Assembly (NCBI GenBank): GCA_910574455.1
Contig: CAJSYZ010000007.1
Location: forward strand, 124,001-188,000
DNA: 64,000 nucleotides
Reading direction: 5' to 3'
DNA from: Trichaptum fuscoviolaceum
Lineage: Eukaryota; Basidiomycota; Agaricomycetes; Hymenochaetales; Trichaptaceae
How positions within the stretch are numbered: the stretch's first letter is position 1; the number at the start of each line of letters is the position of its first letter. The notes beneath the pieces were generated by a model. That model saw nothing but the letters and a program-made list of their open reading frames with translations, was not told the DNA's origin and searched no databases. The translations under genes were made by a program, and so were the position numbers. This document shows, piece by piece, positions 34,563 to 46,694 of this stretch.

Positions 34563-35104
34563 TTACATGCAATCATACGCATTAGCTACGAAATGGCACA
34601 CTTCGAAAGCCTCCCCAACATTGGTGAAGTCAACAAACAAACCATCATTAACGTTATCGTGCTTCAAAACCAAGGCGTTTCCTCTAAGACCACAGGACGC
34701 ATTGAATGCTCTCGTTGCACACGAGAACTGCGCTCCCGACGAGCTCGAATACAACAATGTGTAAGTCGGCCACTGCGAACTCGGCAGGGCGGGATCTCCA
34801 ATAGAAAATGGTCGGAAATGAATGGGTCCGTGCACGAAATCCGAGACAAGAAGTTCCTCCGAAACGGTTAGCAACTCCAATCCTTTACGTTGCGCGTGCT
34901 GACGGGAAGGTATTTCGACGATCCGCGGCCACGGCGTAGTGGAAGACAGAAATACGCAACGCCTGATTCCCGCAAAGTGATCGGAAGGCTGAGGAGAGAT
35001 GTTTGAGATTGGGCATGAACACGGAACTGGCCATATCTTACCGGAATGGACGAAATTGACACGTATGCGAACAGGGCAGGCATCTGCTCATCATTGTCGG
35101 CCAT
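34563..35104 (-). CDS. small protein of unknown function, two exons
   Basis: Exon 1 (35104-35042) encodes 21 residues from MADNDEQMP. A 53-bp intron (GTAAGA...CTCAG) joins exon 2 (34988-34563), giving 162 residues. The join merges two separate frames into one continuous protein, which supports it. The second exon has the pattern FLSSTTPWPRIVEIPS, then GNALVLKHDNVNDGLFVDF near the C-terminus, similar in style to short uncharacterised Agaricomycete proteins. The Ser-rich middle (LLYSSSSGAQF) could hide a further intron. No catalytic motif, membrane segment or signal peptide is visible. Confidence 0.45.
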
Positions 35105-36188
35105 TGTAAGAGGGCGAAGTAAACTTACAAGGACTCCGTCAATTTAAACAGCGGACGGTGTCTCAGAAAAGAGGACGATTTCAGCTGCGATTGTTTCGGC
35201 TTCGGAAAGTGGAGCTTGTAAGACAACTTAAGAAGGCTACAGGAGTCAATAGGAACGACTATCATTTAGAATACGTGAAAACAAATACAGGACGTAAATG
35301 CATAACGAAAAGCAAGCATGCAAAGTTCACATGAACAAGACCGACGGGGGAAAAAAGAAACTTGTCGTTAAACGCAATCGATGGAGCTTTCACTATGCAG
35401 GAACGTGAGAAAGAAAAAGGTGGCGTGGGTAATGGGACTATTTGCGTCAGCGTCGGCATGTACATCGACAGTTTAGGACATCTGCATGACTGACAGACAA
35501 ACGTAAGACCGATCATGCAACGTACCATTACCGAACATTATATTGATTTGCAGCTACATAGCAAGTTAAAAATGGCACATAAGACACTTTCATAAAAACG
35601 AGACTTCGATATACTACGTGTGAAAGAAAAGGGAAAAAAGCCCCGAGGAGGTCTCGGGATTTGCCTGCGCATTGCAGGCCCCTCGGGGCGTTATAAGGGA
35701 CCCTTATCCCATGCTAATTAGGTATCAGGTGGTGGGTATTATAGGTGTCTTGTTTAGCCACCAACATCCCGCCTTCTTCATCCTTGTCAGTCCGATTTAA
35801 AAAACATTACTCAACGACAGCAGAATATTGCAACAAGGTGCAGGTGGAATGATGGCTAGGAATACGAGGAACAGGTCATGGTATTTGCATGCTTTATCGT
35901 CATCCACAAGACTCTAATCCGGCTGACTCTTCCATACATCCATCGGGTTATAGCCTTATACTTATACAAACCGTCCAATCAATACATTTGCATGCGTAAA
36001 CCCTCGTGGCTTAGACTTCTGAAACCTTCGTTGTACCTTGGAGTACGTTTGCACTGTGTCTCTCCGCAATTCACAAACCATCTACTACCGTTCTACATAC
36101 TTTAAGTCGAAAGCAACGCGTGAGTCTTGTTTATAATTTGCTGCGACTAGGAATACTGACTTTCGGGACGATTGCGTGCTGAAGATAA
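35105..36188. other. intergenic, holding nested hairpins
   Basis: Apart from the hairpin group at 35640-35707, about 1.1 kb shows no gene. The stretch 35878-36188 loosely resembles the upstream region of the F-box-like gene at 44608 (4.43-4.45 kb positions 44330-44600), so it is probably the old promoter of the decayed copy that follows. Confidence 0.4.
35640..35707. repeat. three nested/adjacent hairpins
   Basis: GCCCCGAGG (35640-35648) pairs with CCTCGGGGC (35681-35689). Between them GCCTGC and GCAGGC form an inner stem with a 5-base loop. Four bases later ATAAGGG-A-CCCTTAT (35693-35707) is a near-perfect palindrome. CTAA followed by T comes six bases further on (35714-35717). A hairpin followed by CTRR and T is the 3'-end signature of Helitrons, but one example by eye is weak. 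Confidence 0.5.
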
Positions 36189-37680
36189 TGGCGGATAACG
36201 AGGTAGAATCGCTGTGAGGCATCATCAGGAAATGAGATAAAGATTGAGAAACTCGAAGCTGGGGATCAAGGATGTTGGTGCGTAGCTGATTTGTGTAATA
36301 TTGCTAGTATCCTTACTTTGTTCTAGCCCTGTAGGTTGGTGACTTTTGATAGCTGGTCCAGCGCAGCGCAGCGAGGGAGTGGCTCAGACGAGCTGAGGAT
36401 CCTCTGAGTATCCTTCAATCCCGGCCATCAACGCCTGAACTTGAAGTCCGCATCTCAGAGTACCGCGCACGCCTGCCGAAGCTCACCATAGAATGCCTCC
36501 CGACGATATCTTCAGCACCTCTCTCCCGTCCGCGCTATTCAAATGTTCGCTGGTCTGCTCGCGATTTCGCTCGGCCATCTAGCACACGCCATCGCTCTGG
36601 GCAGACGTCCCGCTCACCGCGCCCATGTCCGCACGTCTCATCGCGACCTTCTCACAGCTGAGCGAAGCCCTCGGGCTGACCACGCGCATCCTACAAATAC
36701 TGGCATCCGGGCCGCAAGCCATCCTCAGCGCACACAGACTCAGAGTCGCTCACCGTGCTGTTCGGGCTCAGCCACAGATGGACGCCATCGTCGAGGACGC
36801 AGCCCAGCTCGGACACGCGCGCTTCCCCGCCCCCGTCCACACATTCGCGCTTCGCTGCGACAGAAGCGCATAGCGTCGCTTCTTCCAGGACTGGTGAATG
36901 CCGAATCTGCGGCGTCTGACCATCTCGCGGTCTGTGCCCGCGTTCTCTGCGCATTTATGGAGCTTCGCGGTGCTGCTGGGCGAATGTGAGATGGCTCTGT
37001 GGTCTAAAACCCCTGAGGTCGCGGACGTTGTATCTTTTTTAGCGTCAACTCCAGACCTCTCTCAACTTCAGCTCCATCTGAGGAATCTTAGAGGCTCCGA
37101 TGAGTATTAATCGGAATGCAAGACTATCCAAACTTGAAGCTCACCTTCAGCGAGTCCGCCACCCGCTCCGTCCCTCGCCTTCTCCAATGCATCTCCGCGC
37201 CTCGCCTGAGCGAAATCCGACTCGAGCTGCTATTTGGAACTGCGTATCAGAGAGCAGGCGCTTTGAGCCCTAGACTACCGAAACGTGGCGCGGCATAAGC
37301 GGGAGCGCTATTAATCCCTGACGACGTTCGGGCTCACTTTTGCGGCTGCATCCGTCACGAATCTCCGGCAGACGATTTCACATACCTGCCAGAGGTGAAC
37401 GTCTGGTTCTTCGACGACATCCTGTGGCGCCTCCCGCGCTCAGTGACTAAGCTCGACATATAGTATGCGGACCTCCGTTCGACGTGCACCGTTTTCACCG
37501 CAGGAGACATCCCTATCGCGCGTTTCGCGAACCTCAAGGCTCTGGACATCGATGAGTGCACGTCTGTCAAAGAGCTTGATAACTTTTAACACTGTCTCTC
37601 CGAGCATCTCAGACGCTCTGGTGTCGTTCTGGACCACTTCGCACCCAGCTGCTATTGGTACGACAGATACATAAACAGAG
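36189..37680 (+). pseudogene. decayed F-box-like/leucine-rich gene
   Basis: The bases from 36350 match the start of exon 2 of the intact gene at 44784 almost word for word (GCGCAGCGAG-GAGTGG-TCAGACG-GCTGAGGATC, then CTCACCAT-GAATGCCTCCC). A relic of exon 1 begins with ATGGCGGA at 36189, followed by an early stop in frame. Downstream, pieces equivalent to the leucine-rich part of the intact gene (36890-37110, 37140-37260, 37390-37560) can be followed in shifting frames. Several stops and small indels make translation impossible. It is a dead member of the three-gene family on the same strand. Confidence 0.75.
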
Positions 37681-39926
37681 ATCAAGCAGAGATGCGGATG
37701 GAGAACGCAAAGGTGACGATGCGAAGCGCGGGCTGCCTGACGGGTCAGGCGAGGATTGACTCTATAATAATGTGTATGAGTATATCAGTTATGTTAATGA
37801 ACTTGAGTTCGCAAGAAGTCTTTGTATGTGCATGTCATCGTTTTGCGCAGAATGGTTGCGCCCGCTGACTTGCGACTTGCCTGCCGCCCCATCGCATCTC
37901 CGTCGCTTCTCATTCCGATAACCTACCCACCCCAGTGTGACTCGGAAACAATAAGTGTGATTCGAATACAATCAGTAGCCTTACCTTGTCCTGGCCCAGT
38001 CGTATTCCAATTTTCGACAGATGGTCATCCTAGCTCAGCGGGAGAGTGGCTCAGACAAGCTGAGGCTCCGGGTACTCTCCGAGTCGTACGTATATCCATC
38101 ATAATTCTATGTAAGTGAACGAGCCACATTTTACTCGCGAAGGTCTCAGAAGTTATCGATACCAAATACATACATCTTTAATGCTGTTCAGGCTGATGCT
38201 TCTTTCAAGTTATCTCAGCACTAGATTAAATATTTTTTACGAGGTTTGAGCAATGATGAATCATAATTAAATCATCGAGCAAGATCAAATTTTAACATCT
38301 GACTGCAGAACGGGAGAGAGACAGTCCGATCAATCCAAGGCCAAAGGGTGATGCAGTTACAGGCTCGATCACGGAAGGGAAACTGATGTAATCCACAGGC
38401 CATCAAGGTGACCGCAGGCTAAGCCTTGAGCCGCGAGAGAAGACATATACGCGATAAAACTGAATAGCAAAGCCAAGACAGAGGTCAGCAAAGCCAATTG
38501 ATGTAGCAGAGATAGCAAACGCACCTTAACAAGATCACGGCGATCAAGTGATTACTCACGCGCTGTCCTCTACTTATACGAGGTAAGGACATAGAGTATA
38601 AGAGTATACTCCCGGTTCCTCCAAAATCTCCCCGCACCTGATACGCTCCTCCCCTCTCTTCTCTATTCAATCCTCGTCCCTTTCTCCCCGACCTTGTTCG
38701 AAAGCGCGTAAAAGTCCATTCGCTATCTTGTGTTCGTGGCCCAGTGTATTTACATCGGAGAAGCGACAGAAAACGGATTATGGTGCGGCGCGTGTGCTTC
38801 TGGGATCAACAACAATCCAGGTGGGAGTCCGGTCGAACTTGAAGGTGGTCCGCGCTCTGCGCCAGAAGACCGATATGCTGTAAAAGCAGAACCCGAGCCG
38901 CATGTGGTGAGGGAGCGGACGAGACGAAGAGACGAAAAGAGAGTCCAAAACGAGCATGTCTTGGACGTTGATGGCTAATGAAGAGTAGATGGCTGGCCAG
39001 TAAAAGACGATAGAGCTTGTCCCTACCCACCCTTCATCGGAATCGTTCCTTCTTCCTCATGAGCTTCAGGACGGGTGAGCAAACATTGTTGGTGCAGTGG
39101 TGTATGATGGCCGAATGAAGAAATCCCGCAGCAGTCCATGTAGCTGCCATTCGCAATGTCCAACCTTGAACCTTCGGAGACAATCCAGACCATAGTATCT
39201 GGACTTAATCGCGCAACTGTTGTAGTTCGTCTAACTTTAGTAAGACATATAGTGCAAAGAATACGCAGACGAACCAAGTCTTTTCTATTCGCCATTTCTG
39301 CCCGAAGTCGCGTCCTCTCCATCGTGTTTGCACCCTCCTCGCAACCGGCATCAAAAAGCTACTCAGATTTGACCGAAGACAATAGCGCCCGTACCGAGTG
39401 AGACGAGAGGCTGAGTGCAGGTCGAAGTTTCAACAGGCCATTGTTGAGGAAGGATGTGACCCGATGGTGGTGGTTTGGCTTCTTCTGCAAAACTTGGTAC
39501 CTCGTAGAACGCAGCGAGCGTGCCTTGTATTAGGCCCTTGCTTTGCCACACAAGGTCTTTCAGACGAAAGTTGGATGTAGGATGTAAAACACTTTCTGGC
39601 GTACCTGTTTGTCCCAGGGTAAAATCGTGGTGAGGAGCGAAGAAAGGCTTTGTGTCGTGCCGCCTGTGGCTCTCACTCGGCAAACACCACCATTCCCAAC
39701 CCATTCACCTACTGGAGTACATTCAAATTGATGCTTTCGGCGCCCGCACATTCATAACGAATTGGTGCTTTTCAAGTTGAGACACTCGCTGGCAGCCCCC
39801 GACCGTTACCTTCAACTTGAAGTTGAGCCACAACCACACTTGAACGAGGATAACGACGCAGCGCGCTCGAAGGATCATTTCATACAGTACTCTTAAGAAA
39901 CGCCTTCAATAGCCACTCGTGAAAAC
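37681..39926. other. intergenic with a scrap of F-box-like sequence
   Basis: About 2.2 kb without an intact gene. At 38014-38085 a 70-bp scrap (AGCTCAGCGGGAGAGTGGCT and following) matches the start of exon 2 of the F-box-like family again. The stretch 38300-38720 ends in CT-rich DNA and might be the edge of a mobile element, but no paired copy is present. Short frames at 38730-38978 and 39363-39704 were not convincing. Confidence 0.35.
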
Positions 39927-41548
39927 ATGTCACTCTGCTTTCACGAAACTCGAGAGACTATCGACCTCTTGCGCCGCGTGGTTGACAAGCTGGCCGAAAA
40001 GAATGGATGCATCAGTGCTGAGGAACTGTGGGATGGCGTACAATGGTATGTCACGGTCTTCTTACCATTTTCTTGCCTTCCTGAACGATCAATGTTCTAT
40101 ACAGTGTGCCCGCCAATGTGAGGAGCAACAACCCCACCGTTGCAAGGCATGGCATTAAACAAATGGGAGAATTTGCTGAAGTCCTGCAATCCTTCGCGTC
40201 CAAACTGGTTTCCACATACAGAACTCATACTTCCACCACCCGTGAATGCAACCGTATTCTGCACCTTACGGTCGAAAGCCTTCCGAACGAGATCATCCAT
40301 CACATCGTGAACGACGCATCTGACGTACAGAACGCCTCGAAGCCACTCACGCTCATCAAATACTCGCATATCTCCTCGAAAATTCGTTACGTTATTCTGC
40401 ATTCGCCATCTCTATGGGCATCAATACCTCTTTCCCTCGACATACCTCCGATACTACTCAACACAGTCATAAAACGGAGCGCAGATTTGGGTCTTATCGT
40501 GGACATTTATGCAAGTCGTCTCGCTGAATTATTCCACACGAGAGGAAAGCAACTGCGCCCCGAGTCCATGCTATCGAGACTTTCAGTGATATTCGAATAT
40601 GATCAGAGATGGAAAGAACTGACGATCTCAACCTGTAGCTCGGCAGCGAGTCTCATTCACGAGCATTTCCCTCACGTCAACCTTAAATCTGTCCGTGTCC
40701 TTCGAGTATGTGACGAAAAGGAAAAGTTCTTCAAGAAATGGGAAATCCCTCCACTCGAAAACCTGCATTGGGATCTGCGAGAGTGTTCCCCTCCATTCTC
40801 CATGGCTACCCAAACCTTGCATACTTGCACACTGAAGCTTCATATGTCTCACGACTCCAAAATGCTGATGAAAACTGCGGCATTCTTGAACGCGGCTAGT
40901 AACTTACACTCCCTGGAGTTGCATTTCGATCATTATTCTTCCGGTCCATTTGAAGAAATTCCGGAAATAAGATTATCGTGCCTTGAACACCTCAGCATAG
41001 AGTTTTATGGCAAGGAGTTAGGGCCTACTGCGATTTTTCTCAAAGCCATCCAGTGTCCTGGCCTGAAGGTCCTTTCTATAGAAGCCGCTACGCATGGACA
41101 GTACTCTGATTTGACCGAGAATATGCAAGAGCGCTACCCAGTGCTCACATTCTTCACGCTAGTCATGAAGAGGTATTTTCCACCGGAGGACTTTTTCTTT
41201 GACGACATAATGCGCCCGTTACCAAGTACAATCAGGAATTTAAGGGTCAAACCAGTTTATAAACAAGATGACTTGAATCTTCAAGCATCTCGATCGGATT
41301 ATGTTATCCATTACAACCTCTGCGACCAGTACCCAAACCTCACAAACTTGGATTTGCGAGGCTGTTCTGTTTTAGGGGAGAATTTCTACGCCAGACTTTC
41401 CGAAATTCTCAGGAATTTACGCGTTACTCTGAATTACTTCCATCCCGGCTACTCCAGTAGGCAGGAGAAGCAACACGAGGAGGAGGAGAATGCAATTTTG
41501 ACATTGCGACGTGCAGGAGTGCTAGTTGATTTGAAACCAGTTTCTTGA
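39927..41548 (+). CDS. F-box-like, leucine-rich-repeat-type protein (copy A)
   Basis: Exon 1 (39927-40045, 119 nt) and exon 2 (40105-41548) give 520 residues. Residues 1-40 form an amphipathic helix (ETIDLLRRVVDKLAEKNG). An F-box-like block follows at about residues 88-145 (LTVESLPNEIIHHIV, then SPSLWASIPLSL), of the kind that docks substrate receptors to Skp1 in SCF ubiquitin ligases. The remaining residues have leucine-rich-type spacing (LHSLELHFD, CLEHLSIEF, LTNLDLRGCS), suggesting a curved recognition domain. It is about 80% identical in its first half to copy C at 46695, less later, pointing to recent duplication with a diverging substrate-facing half. The target is unknown. Confidence 0.85.
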
Positions 41549-43071
41549 CTACAAGAATTAGATAACATGATGTGTTTGCAGCTTGACAACATTGCAGTAG
41601 AATAGCTTTGGCACCTGTTGTTGGTAACGAAAATCGAATTTATAACATGGCCTACTCTCAAAAGCATTTTGGACGAGATCATCCCAGATGACTTTAAGCA
41701 CACTGGAAGTATTTCGTCTGACGTTCCATTTGCTTGGGTTTCCGATCCATCATTCGATCTCTTATATCCAATTTCGAACAAATGCGCAGCTTACAGTATC
41801 TGTGTACAATGTTCGCGCTCTGTAGCAACAAATATGAGATAGAATTTGCACAGCATACAATTCTTTACGGTAATTTACAGAAGACTTGACAAGAGTTCGC
41901 CCACAAGCTTTGAATTTAGCCTCACCAAGGTTGACACTGCACAAATACTAAGAAGATAGGCACTCTGAGATCGAGACATACACTCGGACGTGTACATTCA
42001 AGACAATTTCTGCCATGCCAACCCCAATGTATGTCCCTTCGTATGCGCAGCGTGGATGGTGAAGAAGGCAGACCAAGAATATGCCTCTATCACAAATGGA
42101 CTATGCGCACATTCAAGAACTGTGCTTTAGTAACACGAAGATGAGAGATTCGTAACAACTCACAGGGGATATTTCGACCTCCTCTATGAATCTTTCTAAC
42201 CAAAGGACAACCTCAGACTTGAGGAGTTTCGCCAGGGAAGACATGGTTATGTCGACGATCGGTGAAATGGACTGTGCCAATCCTGGCACTTTGACCGACA
42301 GGCATTCGTCGATGGGAGTCAGGCATGTCAGTGACGGAGAGCGTCGCAGCATCGCATATGCGTCGCTCAACTCTCTAAACAGAAGTCAGTAAGCACCTGA
42401 GGCCCTGTTGTCCGCAATAATACGCGAACGGCTGGTGAATACAAGTGCGTTCTAACTTCTTGCACCAGCCAATGATTGAATCTGGCAAGGAGGTTGAAAT
42501 AGCGCAGAAGCGAAAGAGTGTCAGAACGTGTCTCTTCAGGTGCTTGGTTATAAAATCGAGAAGCCTTTGAACAAGAAGAAATGGTGCCTGGATCCAATGG
42601 TGCAAAGCATAGTAGAAAGGAGGAAACAGTTTTACATCAATAAAAACCGAAAAGCTCCATCATTTGACAAAAGTATTTCATTCTCTACTTCCATAGCATT
42701 CCAAGTAAGGACAATACCTCGCACATGCAAGAGTATAAGGCCTATCTAGAGAGTAGAAGCCAGGTCAATAATCATGCGAGGATCTGAAAGAAACTCAGAA
42801 AGCAATCGCACCTCAGTCTCCGCGGGAGCTTTAATACCTTGCGGGCCCGCAATTCCCTGCGCTTCTCTTCGGTCAAGCCATCCTTTGTGTACTTCCCATG
42901 CAGATGTGCATGCTGAGGTCCCCATATGCGTGGCTCGTCTCTCCTGACGCCTCTTCTTCCACAACAACCTCGAGTTCCCCGTCTTGGTCCTAAGGCTCGA
43001 CCCTCACACTCAACTTCACTCCTATCTCCTCTTTACCTGTCCCAGAGTACCTTTCACCTACGACCCTTACT

Positions 43072-43180
43072 AAGTCGTGCTCATCATGACTGTAATCGTG
43101 GACAAGTTCATGGAGGACGAGGTGAGGCAGATGGTGATCCAGCGCTTGGAACTGGCTGGCGTCCGAGTCGACGCATGCCT
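43072..43180 (-). pseudogene. relic of the His-rich membrane protein gene
   Basis: Read on the minus strand, these bases encode ALDHHLPHLVLHEL and surrounding residues, matching ALDHHLPHLHLHEH in the intact gene at 48629-49804, including the preceding HAS block. Flanking sequence is out of frame. It is a fragment of a duplicate copy, 5.8 kb from the parent and in the same orientation. Confidence 0.6.
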
Positions 43181-43862
43181 ACGCGTGGCACTTGAACGGA
43201 ATACACAGAGATGTTGCGTTTTGAAGTCGGCATCCATGCTCGCTGCAGCCATAGCTGCTGTGCAGCATCCGCGCTCGATACAAATCCGGATGTAGAGGGA
43301 AAGGAGATGACGAGGAAGAATGAGGGTGAGATGAACGTGGCATCAAAGTCCATGCCGGTGGAGAGTAAGAGTCCCAGTCGACGATTCAGGAGTCGTGGCA
43401 TCCAGAGGAGAGGAGTGAAAGGGGTGGGCTGTGACTTCCTCAGAATGTTCCGAGAGTGAGTGGTAAATTCTAAGTAGACAAGGTCGGAGAAGGCGAAACC
43501 GGCAAAAAGGCAAGGGTGTCGAAAGTAAAGTCAGCTCCTGCATTCCTCCCCATTGACATCCTCTTTTTCTCCAACATGTTTCGTCGAGCTGAGGCCAGTG
43601 AGCACAAGCAAGCCATGACGGGTCATTGTTGCCGTAGTCATCGTCAAAAGCTAGCAAACGGGTGTTATCAGAACCGCATAGTTTGCGAAGAGCTCCTTAA
43701 GACGCACATCAGCAACTTTGACCGAACATCTTCAGGTTCCACCGTACAAGTGCTTCATCCGAGCCTGTGGCCTCCGTCATGATGAAGAGTGCTGTTCAAC
43801 GGGAGTGGATGGACACGAAGAGTCGTCAAAGGTGACCACTTAGCAATCCAACAATCTTCAAG

Positions 43863-43900
43863 CCAACTCCATAAACTTCCACCAACTCCATAAACTTCCA
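43863..43900. repeat. 19-bp tandem repeat, two copies
   Basis: CCAACTCCATAAACTTCCA occurs twice in perfect succession. Confidence 0.9.
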
Positions 43901-44607
43901 CCTTACTGATCCACATCACTGCGGCCCCGATTGACGTAGAGTTTTAATCAATCAGACTGAATGGGAGGGACACGGTGCCCGATACGACAGATATGTTCTA
44001 CGAGGCACGGTCGTCGGTCTTGAGAAGTTCGGTAACTCAAAGTGGTGGTTCTGAGTATAACATCGCGATTCGTTAGATTCGAGCACATTGAGTTATTGTA
44101 ATGAAATAGCAGAGAAGAAGGCTTGAAGGTGCACAAGTCGGTATAGAACAAGAAAGAATAGACGCGACGCGCCGACTCGGAGCACCTCCGAGTCCAAGTC
44201 CAAGTTGCTTACTACAGCCGCTTCTCGTTCTATTCCGCCATCATGTCTCACACCCGACTAAGTTCAACAACAAGTATCTCAGCAACAGCGAAACCAGACG
44301 GGATGCTGGTCGTAACTTGAGGGGAAAAAGTGACAATGGGTCTTTGTATTGTGCGTTTCACCGTCTTCCACAAGATTATTGTTTGATTTGTCTTCAAGAA
44401 TCGCAAGGAGAGCAAAACCTCACCACTAGCGAAATTTACGTACTCTGGTGCACGATAACATGCCTGCCTCTATCGCGTTTCCGTTGTGTCTCTTCGCAAT
44501 CCATCACCCATCTGCCTTACTCTGCCTTCGAAAGCCATACGTGAATTTCATATACAATTTGCTTCAAAATTTAGATTACTGACTTTTGAGGTGATGTCAG
44601 ATTGGAG

Positions 44608-46281
44608 ATGGCGGAATCTCCTACTTCTGTCTACGAGGTCATAAACACGCTACGTGCCATCATCGATAAGCTCGAAGGGAACGAAAGGAAGGCCAAGAAA
44701 GTCGAGACTGTGGATGAGAGACATTGGTGAGTATTTCCTTCACGAAGTTAGAACAGTATCTTGACTTTGGCCTGGCCTTGCAGTAAACCGATTTCTGATG
44801 AATGGTCCAATATCAGCGCAGCGAGAGAGTGGATCAGACGGGCTGAGGATCTCTTGGGAACCCTTGAATCCCGGCCAGCCGTGACGCTGGAGGCCCGTGT
44901 CTTTGGGTACCGTGCTCGTCTTCCTAAACTCACCATCGAATGCCTCCCGGACGAGATCCTCAGCATTATCCTCGACCTCGCTACAACAAACAGTTCCGAA
45001 ATATTCGAATTCTCCTTGACCTGCTCGTGGTTTCATTCCGTCATTCTGCACACGCCATTGATCTGGGAAGACATCCCGCTGACCATGACTATGCCAGTGC
45101 ACTTCATTGAAGCCATCGCACAGCGCAGTGGTGCCCTGGGGCTTAGCGCATATATTTTCAGCTGGCATCTGGATCGCAGATTGTCCTCACAGCGCAAAGA
45201 TGTGTTGTCAGCAATATTTTCCCTCAGCCATAGGTTGGAGGATTTCACTGTCGACATCTGCAAGCTTACAGCCAAATTTGTGCAAACATTCTTTCCCTCC
45301 CCGAACTTCGATCGCGTTCGCTCATTCCGGATTCTCTGTACAAGAGGCTCACGAACCTTCTACCGGGAATGGACTATGCCAAACCTGCAATGTCTTTCTG
45401 TCTCACAAAACGTGCCCAATCCATCCGCACGTTTGTGGAGCAGTGCACCGAAGTTGACGGAATGCGAAATGGAACTTAGCGAATACCCAAGAGTCGGCGA
45501 CCTCGTCTCGTTCCTCGTATCCATCCCAAGCCTTAAGCGACTCAAGCTAGTTCTGGTACACCTCCGAAACTCTGAGCCGACGCAGGCAAAGGAGCAGATC
45601 GCACATCTTTCTGAACTCAAATACCTCAAATTTACGTCGGATGGACACGCCGTTGGCGCCATTGCGCGTTTGCTCCGTGCTATCTCGTGCCCTAACCTCG
45701 AAGAGATGTATCTTGAGCCACATTTCGGCACGGAGGACGAGAGAGATGAGGCTCTTCGGGGCTACCGGACAGTGGCACGACGTATGAGGGAGCGATATCC
45801 ATCCCTGAAGAGCTTTGAGCTAGTTCTGGGCGATATAAGTTACAGAGAGGAGAGAGACGAGGTAAAAAACCTGGTATATATGTTCTTCCTCGACGACATT
45901 TTATGGCGACTGCCGAGTACCATAACGAAAATCACACTCAAAGCAACCCAGGTCAGCTTAGTCGCACTGCGAGACGAATTGTACGAAGACGAAGACGGGT
46001 CTGAAGATGGGCTCGATGACGAAGACGCGCTGGAAGAAGAAGATGTGCTCGCTATACGATACCCGAACCTCAAGGTGCTGAACATCAAAGAATGCAGTTA
46101 CGCTGGAAAAGAACCGTTTTACGGATGTCTTTCAGATTACCTCCGGCAAGCTGATGTTGCGCTTGACATGTTCTTGCCCAGCAGATATCCACACAACGTA
46201 AATATAGAGAAAGTCGAAGCGAAGAAGTTGATGAAGAAGGCGAGGGCGATAATGCGAAAGTCGGGATGCTGGAAGGGTTAA
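44608..46281 (+). CDS. F-box-like, leucine-rich-repeat-type protein (copy B)
   Basis: Exon 1 (44608-44726, again 119 nt) joins exon 2 (44784-46281) in the same phase as the neighbours and gives 538 residues. The F-box-like block is near residues 95-145 (LTIECLPDEILSIIL, then HTPLIWEDIPL). Leucine-rich stretches follow (LKRLKLVLVHLRN, NLEEMYLEPHFG, YPNLKVLNIKEC). An acidic insert (DEDGSEDGLDDEDALEEED) sits at about residues 415-440, absent from copies A and C. A decayed paralogue lies at 36189. Predicted role is substrate recognition in an SCF ubiquitin ligase, by family resemblance. Conservation with A and C is limited to architecture and short blocks. Confidence 0.85.
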
Positions 46282-46694
46282 ACGAGACCGCGACTTCATG
46301 TGTCAGATTCAGAGTTTAGGTCCTGTCCACAGTGAAAATGCTTAGGATAGCTGAATTATTGACACTGAGAATAATACCTTTGGTTGTGGATGAGACCTAC
46401 GGTTCTGAATGCAGATATTGAAGCAATTCTCTGTACAATTCGCTTACCTTTGTGATTGCGGCCGTAGTTGTTGTTGTTTAAGTTGCAGTGCCAGTACGGA
46501 CCTTGCCGAGCGGCACCGCGGAGCCCGATTGTGACTCGAACTCCGAGTGGGTGCCCACGACGGAATGCTACAGTACTTCACCTCTACTCACTGCACAACC
46601 ACTCAGCATAAGTATTAGTTCGTGAGCAGGTGAGGTATGAAAATGCATCTCAAGTACTAGATCTGTTGAAACTCATACCATTGCGAAAGACACA
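46282..46694. other. intergenic promoter region of copy C
   Basis: 413 bp with no gene. Its last part, like the DNA before copy A, leads directly into the duplicated first exon. Confidence 0.4.

Larger units (their letters stand above)
41549..44607. other. intergenic with pseudogene scraps
   Basis: About 3 kb without an intact gene. Contents recognised: a relic of the His-rich membrane protein gene (43072-43180), a 19-bp tandem repeat (43863-43900) and, at about 44330-44600, promoter DNA shared with the decayed F-box-like copy. Minus-strand frames at 42113-42597 have protein-like stretches but no consistent structure and may be remnants. Confidence 0.4.

Noticed and set aside
38029..38050. 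TAGCTCAGCGGGAGAGT, like a tRNA D-arm (A box)
   Set aside because: The same stretch is a scrap of the F-box-like gene family seen at 36353 and 44810, and no B box follows at the right distance.
38300..38720. Possible solo LTR
   Set aside because: No TG...CA boundaries with a target duplication and no second copy in the window.
44168..44195. Short hairpin ACTCGGAG-CAC-CTCCGAGT
   Set aside because: An isolated 8-bp stem with no partner feature; expected by chance in 64 kb.
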